Source of the DNA: Nectonema munidae
Lineage: Eukaryota > Nematomorpha > Nectonematoida > Nectonematidae
Length of the DNA stretch: 64,000 nucleotides
Assembly: GCA_030549495.1 (NCBI GenBank)
Contig: JAUIRK010000708.1
Coordinates: forward strand, 310,001 to 374,000
Direction: 5' to 3'
This document shows positions 27,701-39,700 of the stretch, piece by piece. Position numbers and translations under genes: made by a program. The notes under the pieces were generated by a model. It was not told the origin of the DNA, did no database searches, and saw nothing but the letters and a program-made list of their open reading frames with translations. The first letter of the stretch is position 1. Each line of letters opens with the position of its first letter.

Positions 27701-30700
27701 TAAATTTAAATTAAATCTAATCCTAAAAATATACCTAATCTCTAACCCTAAGCCTAATCTAAAAAATTCTAGTTTAATTGTTTTAACAAATAATCTTTGT
27801 CCAATTTATCATTTACTCTTATCCCAACTTTAAACCCGATCTAACTATATATACTCTTTTCATCGTTTGAGGACGCAAATCTTTTTCAATGGAATAGTAG
27901 ACGATTTTTGTTTCTTGGGCTAGTGATATCACACTGCTCCTCAAACGAGTAAACAAGTCGTTTTATCTTTAAGAAGAAGAAGAAGAAGAAGAAGAAGTTT
28001 CTTTTCAAACCGTGAACATAATATTAACATAAAAAACTAGAAAACAAAACAGTGAGTCATTGGAACACAATAATAAAATGAAATATATAAACTAACTACA
28101 AGGGATTCAGTTTGACGGTCCGTATCAAGGCCATGTGGGCCGCTCGAGGATACACACCTAAATATATATATATATATATATCAGGGATGGATTTACCTGG
28201 GGGTGAGGGTGGCGGCACCCCCCCCCCCCCCCTGTTTTTTTATAGTTGATTGGTTAAAGTGAATTTGATGAAATGATATAGTGTAACAGCGAGGTTAAAT
28301 CTATTCTAAACATGACAGTTTGTTGTAACATCTTCACAAAATTAATGTTCGATTTTTATGTATTGTATGTAATCATAATCTTTATGATAAAGGTTAAAGG
28401 TAGTGTGATATTTTCATCCAAAAAAAGTACTAATTTGCAGTTAACATCGAGCTATGGATAATCTAGCAGAAGCGAGGCTTAAACCCGGAACTTCAGATCG
28501 ATAGCAGCGCTTCTAACCGTTTAACCTCGCAGCCACTAAAGCACTTACGTTTTGATAAAAATGGAAAAGTTAGCTTAAACTTTAAAAAAACAACTTTTCA
28601 CGATAGAAAATTTTAGAGAAAAAAATATTAGAAAGCCCCCCCCCCCCTCCCTAAATTTTTAACCAAGATCCATCCCTGAATTATATATATGTGTGTATTA
28701 AAGATGAAATAATAAATAAATATTATGAACAGTGAATAGATAAAAAGCATGTTTAATGAAAATGCTTATCACAGACAAAACATTTCAAGCGTGTACCATG
28801 TACATTGTACATTCAAGTTGATCAATATAATCATTTGAGAAATTTAGATTTGAATTTGTTGTAGAAGAAATAAAACTAAGCAAGATTTAGCTAAGCACTA
28901 TAAAAATTATCCGATCGCACTAGAAAGACGTTGACTTCCTTTACATTTGGAAACTTTTTAGTGTTGTGGACAAAAATTTCAAAAATCAAGGAACGCGGGC
29001 GGATCACAAATGCCAACTCTTGAACCTGTGTAAATCTTAAGTAAACCAATCAAGGCTGTTCATTCCCGTTACAAAATTAGAAATATTTTCTTTGTGGAGA
29101 CGCTATATAATCTTATTATTGTGTTTAAATGAGGTATGCTTTTTGTTTTTTTATAAAAATTATAAAAATTGTAATATAAATTTTTTAAATAAAAAATAAT
29201 CTAAAAAATTTCAAATAAAAAATAATCTAAAAAATTTCAACAAACTTAATAAAAGTATGCTAATTTTGCACATCCAAATATGCGATTACAACACTAATTG
29301 ATTTCTTATGAAAAATATTGACATAATACAAAATTCTTGTCCCAACAAAAAATGACCTGACGAGAATAATAAGATCATTTCAAACGCCTGATGCTAAGAG
29401 CCAGGTTTATGCTAGAGATTATTCCGTTTAAACAAAACTCAAACTCTAATGATAAGTAGAAAAAAAAATTATTTTATTAAAAACACATGTTTCTTGAGGA
29501 ATCATCCGCTATTTTCCTTCTCAAAGTTATAGTTAAGAAGTATTCATGATGAAGCTCTAAATTATTTAACTATAACTTCATCATCAACAGCTCTCAACAA
29601 TAGCATATGTGATGATACCTGAAGAAACATATGTTCTTAATAAAACTTTGTTAAAAAAACTTCTTTCTACGAAAAAACACAAAATCTGACTAAACAAAAG
29701 CTTATCTATAATTCTAAAAGTAAAAATCTCTCTAACTCAACTCTAATCTAACCATTTGAGGAACAAAATTTTGGTGACGCGTCGTTTGATTAATAAAACC
29801 TAAAAAAATAAGTACAACCTTGAACTCTCTAGTGTGCATCTCAAAAATATACCTAATTTACAAAACTTTTTTGGGACGAACATAGCGAGTTTTTAATTAT
29901 ATTGATGTGGGAAAGTTATTTGAGTGTGAAATTGATTGGAAATTGTTCAGTTCCATTTCTAGTGTCCATCTTAACTAGAGTTCATTACAAACATACTCAC
30001 TCATACCGTTACTTAGACTTTTCATCTAACCACCCCTTTGCACACAAATTATCTGTCTGTTCTAGCCTTTTTAACGGCTCATTTTACTTTCATCCGAAGA
30101 AATAACTATCCCACATCAATAATTAAAAACTCCCTATCTTCCTCTCAAAAAGTTTCGTAGATAAAGATAAATTTTTGATTGAAAAATATTTTAGACAGTT
30201 TATAACTAACTTCTTCATTTTTTGCCAACTGAAACTTCTTACGTGTAACTTTCAGATAAGCATTACAAGTGATTTCATATTGTCCACGTCAATAAAAAAA
30301 GTCATCATTTGGAACATGCCGAAAGATTTGAAAAAGAAGTACATTCTTTCTCAAGATGAAATCATCACATGCTTCGCCATTTCCAAAGATGGTCTTTTAG
30401 CTGCATCAGGTAAATTTTAAAATTCATTTGCTACCTTTCATTTTTATTTATTTAAAATTTTTTGGCAGTACCATTTAAATGATTCAAGGATAAGTAGATA
30501 AGTTGGAGTCCATTTTGGTTCAGCCATTTTGTCACCGCCTTTGGGGCGCTATCCTTGGGCGTAAAATGATAACATAGGAAATATTGATTTCATCATCACT
30601 TTTTTTGATTATAATCAAACATTACAATATTAAAAAAACTAAATGATGCCAGATTCAATCAATCCAGTAAAATTGCGATTTGAAAGCCTTTGGGTACCCA

Positions 30701-33700
30701 AATGGTACTATCAATATTAGGCCTCTACATATGCCGATTCTTATCATTAGCTAAAATGAAAACAAATCAAATGGTACATTCCAATTGCAAATTAACCAAA
30801 TTCATTCTGATTGTACATTATAAATCAAAAGTGCCATTATTCACTACTCACTTAAAGGAAATATTTAAAAAACATGATTGAGTATTTTTAACTGAAAATA
30901 GTAATAGTGAAAATACTAATTTTTTTAAATTTGAATTTCAGCGCCAAAAAATTGCCACACAAGATGTCGCTGAAACACCTCCGCTAAAAAGTTCCATTCC
31001 CCGGAGTAATCTACAGAGATTTCATGACCGAAAATCGAACCACGAGGACTTGATCAATATATCCCCACACTTTCACCAATAATAATAATTTCTATTTTGA
31101 AAAGTGTGAAAAAAACATTAGGGCAAGTGGACAAATGGTGAAAACATAGTTTAAATCCAAAATATAAAAAAAATATAGGCAAATGTAACTTTCGGGGGTT
31201 GATGTGAAAGGCCAAATCAGCCGCTAAAAGACGACAACCTGCTTGCAATATCTGGAAAATCATACAAAGAGGAAGGTATAAGAGGTATTTGTAAATATTT
31301 CTATAATGGCGAAAAGTATGAGGAGATATCATACAATGCTTGTTTCACAAACAAAACAATTCGAGGTGGCGCAGTGAGTGAGAGAGAGAGGTGTAGGAAT
31401 CGAGAAAAGAATTTTGCAACATCTTTTGGATTTTTTGATATGGATAGGATTCCCGTTAACGCCCATGTTGACTATAGTCGACTTTACAAAAATAAAATCG
31501 TCTGCGTTTATTAAAGCTCTTTAATACAAATCTTCTGCTTTACATTAGATATCGTCTGATTATTCTGGTCGTTAACGGGAAGGCCATGCAAAGCAGACGA
31601 TATCTAAAAAAACGCAGACGATTTATATTCAAAGTCATTGAAAAAAGCAGACGAAGATGAAATTACTTATGTTCCAAAATAGGAACATTGGCCGTAAATG
31701 GGTTAAAGGGAAAAGGCATTACATTGGCGTTGTAGAGAGTAGAAATTGGGTATGAAAAAAATTGGAAAATAATAGGACATCTCTTCAAAATTTGCGACTT
31801 TAACCCATTTAAGACCAAGCAAAGCAGACGATATCTAAAAAAACGCAGACGATTTATATTCAAAGTCATTGAAAAAAGCAGACGAAGATGAAATTACTTA
31901 TGTTCCAAAATAGGAACATTGGTCCTAAATGGGTTAAATCGTACCGTTTAAAAAAATTGTTTTTTTTAATTTCTACTTCTACACAATTTTCCCTTTTTTT
32001 TTGTAAATGAACACCTCCTTTAAATAATAACAAAGAAGCTTACTTGACTCAGTGTAGGTATATGACTACGACTGACTAAAGGCACACTTGACTTCGATAT
32101 CACAAAGGATTTCCTTCCTCAAATTTCGAAACACGCGTGTCATTTGCCGCTTCTCAAGTAAACCCAAAGTATTGAAACACCACATGGCATAAATACTCAA
32201 ACGGCCTAAATACTAAATTACTGATCTATAACGCTAATTTTTACAAGCCTTGTGGGTAGCACCCAATTACTGTTAAATGAAGGAGAAGAAAAAGAATTTA
32301 TTGAACAAAATCAGTTAAATGAAAATTATTTGTACAAATTGGAAAAACATATGTAGCATAAAAGGTTGCAGGCTGTAAAAGGCGCTAGTATTCACCAACA
32401 TTGAGCTATATTATATCATTTTATGGAATAAAAAGAACAAACCAACACAACGAAACAAAAATGTGAAGTGGATTATCAATATGTATAATACACACATATC
32501 ACAGGTCTGCGTTTAGAATTTTTTTTTCAGCGGTCATAAGTTTTATTACTAATTCATATGTACTTTGATGTGTATATTTCAAAAATAATATTCATTTTTA
32601 ACAATCACCTCTAGATTTTGAACAAAAGATGTTTTTTATATACTTGAAATAACAATGCTGACCCTCTGTAAAGTTGCAAAAAACAAAATGAAAAATAAAG
32701 TAGTCTTACAAAAAATTATTCAAACTAATTTAAAATTTTATTATATATTTATTTTAAATAAGAAAATAATTTATTTTGGTAAAAAATAAGATTTTATAGA
32801 CTTTCTTTTATAATTTTCTGATGGAAGGTCTCTTTTCAAACACCAACAATAATCAGCTAGCATATTGATGTCCCATCTACCTTGATATCTCTCTTCCATG
32901 CACTTCAAATCTTGATGAAATCTTTCCCCTTGCTCTTCGCTATAATCTCCACAATTATCTGGGAAATAGTCCAGGTGCGATCGCAAAAAATGTAGTTTTA
33001 TTGACATCCTGACTCCCAAAATTTGAAAGTTTCTAATGAGCGTTTCTACTATATTTTCATAATCAATACTTTTATGATTGCCTAAAAAATTAAGTGTAAG
33101 AGATTTGAAAGCTTTCCATGCATTTTTTTCATTTTCTGTCATGATTAATAAAAAGTCATCATCTTTCATTAACATCCTTATTTGACAACCATCAAAAATT
33201 CCAGCATTGATTTTAGCATCGCTAACTTTTGGAAACTTTTTTGCTAAATAAAAAAAAACTGGCTTTCTTTATTCAATGCTCTCACAAAGCTTCTCATCAA
33301 TCCCAATTTAATGTGCAGCGGAGGAAAAAGAACTTTTTGAGGATAAACTAAATTTTGATTTATAACATTGAAAGTTCCAATCGTGAAGTTTTCTCTTTTT
33401 GGCAATTCTTTTTTATTCAAATGTAGTGCATCAGCTCTGCTGTCCCATAAACACAAGAAACATGGATATTTAATATACCCATTTTTCATTCCTAAAATTA
33501 TTGACAAAACTTTTAAGTCGCCACAAATTTTCCAATTATGATCTTTGTAATTTATGGCTTCAATCAAGACTTTCATTGTTTCATAGCTCTCTTTTAATTG
33601 AACAGAATGTGCTACAGGAACTGAACCAAGCTTGTTTTTTATGTGCAGCAATGCAGCCTTCAAACTTTTAGTAGATGCATCAATAAAAAGTTTCTATTCT

Positions 33701-36700
33701 TCTGATATATACACTGAGCCTAAAGATTCTATTAAACCCCTTACATTCACGCAATAGACTAGGGCATTGTTATGACTGACTGTAAAAATTTTTCTAAATT
33801 CTTCTTCTCTGTTTCTGTACCAATAATACGTTGTATTTGAAGCCAATAAATGATTTTCTGAAAGTCATGAACCTAAAAGCTGAGCAGACTCTTTTGATAA
33901 ACCCAAGTCTCTCACTAAATCATTGAGCTGATGTTGTTTTAAGGGAGTAGGAGCACTTCGTTTGGATGTAGAAGGCTCAAACAAATTGAAGTTTCTTTTT
34001 TCTTCTTCTTCTTCTGAACCAGTGTCACTAAAGGTGTCACTTTCGGGAACTCTTGGAACAGGTAAATCTGCACCATGTGGAATGGGTCTTCTTGCAGAAG
34101 GAAGATCAGTATAAACAATGCAGTGCTTGTTTTTTCAATTTATTCCATTTAAATTGGTGAGGCAGAAATAACAGTCAGATGTATGATCCTTACCTTCACG
34201 CCATTGCATTGGGATACCAAAAGGAAGAGATCTCTTTTTACCCTTTCTCCAGTATCTCAAATTCTCAACACAAGACTTGCAACAATAATGAGGGGCAAAA
34301 CTTTTATCTTGATCGCCCAATTTCATGCCAAAATAGGCATAATAAGTAGATTTAATAAATTTGTTAATTCGTAAACTTTGTCCAGTCAGCATCACTTGTC
34401 CACAAATGTAACAAAACTTATTAGAATCGTTTTTACACTTTCTATTCATTTCAATTTCTAAAAATATTAAAACAAGAAATTTATACATTGAAAAAATAAA
34501 AACAAATGAAAAACATTTTGATCAAAATTTTGATATTAAAAAAATATTTCAACCTGCGTTTGAAAAAAAATACTAGGTGATCGACAAAAATTATAATTAA
34601 ATTTAAGTTTATCATACTAAAATATGGTAAAAACAGCCATCAAAGTTTTGACCGCAAAAATAGCGCAGACCTGTGACTCAAGAAATTTTTAGGGAAGTTA
34701 AATTTTTGCGATTTGCAAGGTAAAAAGTTTAAATGTTCTTTGAAGATATTACCATAGGAATTTTACCTTTTAAATTTGCCTTAAAAAAGTACTTTATTGC
34801 ACGTTATAACTCCACTACTACATGTGATAAAGATTGTTTCAGCTGCAAGAATCTACTCTGCTTTATTTTACTACTATAGTTTAAACTAATCTTAATGCTG
34901 TTATGATGTAAAAATCGCAATTTTGATCCCTACTTTCTAGCTGAATCCTGTCTACGGCCTTTTGGCTTTTGGATCATTTCTCCAATCATGTTTTTTTGTT
35001 TTACAAATTCTTTTATATCTGTGTCTTTCATACACATCTTGATTATTTATATTAATTTTGATAAATAAATGATTAATAATAAAAAAAAATAAAAAAATCA
35101 CGTAGTATTATTTTCGCCAGCAATCATACATTTCCAAAATCATCTTCATATGTTATACGTATTTTTTGGGACATGAGTTTCAGATTAATATATTCACGAG
35201 TTGTGCTTTTGCGAAATATCAGCTTTTCGCAAATTTCGCCAAAATAAGAATATCGTGAAAATTTTCTGATATATACTTTTAGAGATGAAGGACAAAATAT
35301 AAGATTTTCCATCCAGAAAATTGAAGATATTCGAAAGTGCCTTTTTGGATGCGCTAATTTTTTGAGAATTTTTTTTTAAAATTTGAAACTCAATATATAA
35401 GTAAAATCGAACATTCTATTTCAGAATCTGCAATTAGATTTTTCATATCTCTTATAGTTTTCGAGATATTCCATAATAAAGACGAAAAATTTTAACATTA
35501 CAGATATATGAAAAAAAATATGATTTTCAGACATCCGACGTATCATAATGGCGATGGAGGCCTTCAATTCTGGATATTAACGCGAAATGTACTGATTAAT
35601 CTGCATCGGTAGTGTCGGCTAAATTTTGAAGAATCAAAATCGATATCAACAAAAAACTAAAAAAAAACGCTTTTTTAATTTAATCCAAATTGAAATCTGT
35701 GAACTCTTAATACAAATATTAAAAATGTTTAAATAAATGTCCAAATTTTAATATCTAATTTTATCGGAAAACTTTTTTTATGAAATAAATTAAAAAAATA
35801 TTTTCTCATTTTATTCCTTTACTAATACAAGTAAAATTGTATACGGAACATTTGTTAACTTTAACTGAGACAATGGATTCTAGTAAACGTAAGCAAATAG
35901 TTATTGGGACTCTCCAAATACAATTATTGACTACGTCACTATATTGTATATATGTTTTTGCAAAGAAGCCCTCTTACCCCAGAAGTCAGAGAAAACTAAT
36001 GTTTGTAAATTTCAACTTCAAAAATTTTAAGTTTCTTTTTTTTTTAAATTTTGCTGTTTACGATTTTAATGTTTTTTTAAGTTAGCTATATATAAGAATT
36101 TTAACTGGATTGAGAATAGGTAATGGTATCGTCATATCGGTATCGAAAGTGACCAACATTTTTGTTATCCGTTCGTCCCTATAGTTTCAATCCGAACCAC
36201 CTTTTCACTCAAGCCAGTTTAGTGAGGTGAAGAACATGTATGAAATATCAATAAATAGGCATGATTCCTCAATCAAAAATACTTTTATCATACTATGATT
36301 TTTTATTACTTTTTTTCTTTATTTTTCAATCCTTCAATCTGTTAAAATTTTTAGCGTCAAAGAATGGTGTTGTCAAGATTTGGAATTTGGAGTTTGGGGA
36401 AATAGAAGAAGTTTGTGATCTGCATAACAAAAGTGTTACCGTTTTAACGTTTGGCTCCAAAAAAAATCGTTTATTAACTGGCGGAGAAGATAAATTGATC
36501 CACATAAAAACGATTTGTGTCGAAGAAACTGTCAAATTTGACGTATACACTTTTCTTTTCAATATTCTTCCTAAATTTTTTCTCTCTTTCATGTATGGAT
36601 ACTTTTTCTCACTTTATAAATGTAATTTATTTTTCTTCATTTCAAACAATCTCCATCTCAAACAACCAGTTTCTCTTCTTTGCAAATTACTTTTGTATAT

Positions 36701-39700
36701 TTTGCCAATATTCACTGGGAAAAAAGTTGTTATAATTACGATCAATATAACATAAAGTTTATAACATAAAAATATAAGATAAAGTATGTTTTCGAGCAAA
36801 AATTTTTACGATCTGCATTGACGAACCTAAAGAAGAAATAAGACAGTTTCAGAATTGTCTTCAATTATAATCAAATATTTTTATGATAAAAAGTGAAAAC
36901 TGTAATTTAAAAATTAATAATTTTAATGTAACAAAAAACAAATTAATCTTTCAAAAAACCACCAATCTAAATTTACTAATTTGTAAATTCTACAGGATAT
37001 GTTTGAGATTATCACAAAATGAATGAATTTATCAATCCAGCAAGATTTTTATTGAAGTAAATTTGTTCAATTAGTTATTATGAGATTTACTTATCTCTAA
37101 TATAATTCTTCAAATTCATATGTTACAATAACATAACCTTTAAATGTCAAGCAAATCAAGGAAAACTGCATTTATGTTTGGAATAGTGAAAGACATTTTT
37201 GATTAATTTCTAAAGACAGATCAAAATATTTTTTCCAAATTTACTCTTTCGTTAATCACAAATATGGTTTAGTGATTATGACAAACTTGAATCGAGATGC
37301 CCTCAAGTGCAATTTGCTAACCTATTTCGTAATTATAACAAATCTTTCCTTAGTATTTATTTTCCACTTATTATTATTAGTGTTATTTTAAAATCAATAT
37401 TTAAAAGTATTGAGTTATGAAGCAAAAGGCTGTTTCTTTTCCATCATTTCAAATGTGAGATGGGTTGATTCATATTGGACACAGTGTCATTTTCAATTTC
37501 CGTTCAATTCCATTCCATTCTAAAGGATCTTGATAGATCTTACCCCAAACCGATAAATTTCGACCTTCTATCCCTCAATCTCACCATCTGTAAGGTTTTT
37601 TGAGGGCGTGAGTAGGGTTGGTGAGATGCTGGATTCGAAAACTCAAGGTCTTGGGTTCGATCCCGCATCAAGCCTGCTTCCCTCATAGTTCGATACAAGC
37701 GGCGCAATTGTACCTTTACCTTTTTTTGGAAACAGATTTACTTATGGAAAAAAATTTTGCTTCCATAATAATCCAACACTCTCGAAGATCAGTCATTTTT
37801 TTCAAGAACCGAATGAGACGGAAAAAAATGGCTTCACATATGATTGTAGAATTTTGAATTTGAAAACTTAAGAAAAATTAATTTCCATTTCTTTCGTCAC
37901 TATTGAAAATGGATGAAATAAAAATTACATTTTTTGAAGTTAAGTTTTATACAATATTTTTCATTATAAGTAATTTTGATATAGTATTTATTTTTTACAA
38001 ATCAGAAATAGACTTTCTAATACTTACTTTGATTCAAACTTTTGTTAATTTGAAGTAAAAGTGCTTTGTTAAAAAACTTCCAGAAAAAATACTACCAGAA
38101 GTTGTTGGAGGATGATTTCTAGACATTTACCGATTGATCGCGATAAGCAGTGGTAATAATCGTCTAAAAATCACCATAGTTATAATTGTGGCTTCTTTCG
38201 ATGGGCAAGATTAGCGGAAGCAAATTGTGGAGTTTTGCTTTATTTTTCAACGTATTCAATATTTATACTAAAGTTCCTTTAAAAAAAGCTCAATTTTTTT
38301 TTAAAAATATTAAATTTTGATTCTCCGAAAAAAACACGTTAGGTAAAGGTAAAGGTGATTGATTGTGGGGTGTTTTCATTGAGAAGGCACAATTACGCCG
38401 CTTATATCGAACTATAAGGAAAGCAGGCTTGATGCAGGATCGAACCCAACACCTTGAGTTATCGAAACCAGCAGCTAACCAATCCTACTCACGCCATTTT
38501 ATGCCATTTCCTTAATAGTATCTTGTGTACAAAATGCACACTTAATAAATTTTAACACTAAAATTGTCATACATATAATTTTTACGCACTCAAAACTAAT
38601 TTCAGGTCCTAAATCACAATAAATACTATTGTTATCTTCAGCAATAAAAGTTTCGTTTTTTTTTATAAATGAGACGAATTTATAAGCGAACGTTTGGTTA
38701 TGGTATTATGTGTTCAAATTGAACACGTATACTTCAACAATGGATAACATGAAAAAGATGCCGTTATTTCACTTGTATATATAGTAGTATCTCTAAAGGT
38801 TTCCAGTCCTGAATACAAACACTGGTTGGCGTCAGGAAGGGCATCCGGCTTGTAAAAATTCAGCTCCAATTTACTTTGCAATGATTCAAAACTCTATAGG
38901 GCGGGGTACAGCCCGAAGTACTCCGTGGGTCCTTCCAGTAACCTACGTCAAAAAGAATACTGAAAAAAAAACCAGAGAGAAAGAATAGTGTGGTAGATCA
39001 TACTGACAAAATTTCTTGTAATGTAATAAGATTAGCTTCATGGAATGTCGGCACAATGACAGGAAAAGCGAATGAAATTGTAGAGGAGATGATAAAGCGA
39101 AAGATTGAAATAGCCTGTGTACAGGAGACTAAATGGAAGGGTAATGCTTCTAAAATGCTTATTCAAGGATTCAAAATTGTTTATACCGGCTCAACTAATA
39201 AAAAGAATGGTGTAGGAGTAATTTTGAGTAAAAAATGGCATGAAAAGATAATTGAAGTGAGAAGGGTAAGTGACAGGATAATTTTATTGAAATTAAAGGG
39301 TTTTAATGAAATTATTACTGTTGTGTCAGTGTATGCACCACAGATTGGTTGTAATAGGGAGGAGAAAGATGTTTTTGTTGATAAACTTGATAATTTACTG
39401 TCGTAAGTCGCAGAGAGTGAAACACTAATTTTAGCAGGTGACTTTAATCGTCAGATTGGGAAAAATAGTGATGGGTATGAGGGAGTCCATGGTGGACAAG
39501 GTTTTGGCAAAAGGAACGAAGAAGGCAACAGAGTATTAGACTTGGCACAGAGAAATGAATTGACCATCTGCAACACTAATTTCAAGAAAAAAGATGATCA
39601 TTTAATAACGTATAGTAATGGAGGCAGAAATAGTCAAATAGACCTTTTAATGGTCAGACAGGAGAAAAGAAAATATGTCAAAAATTGCAAGGTTATCCCA

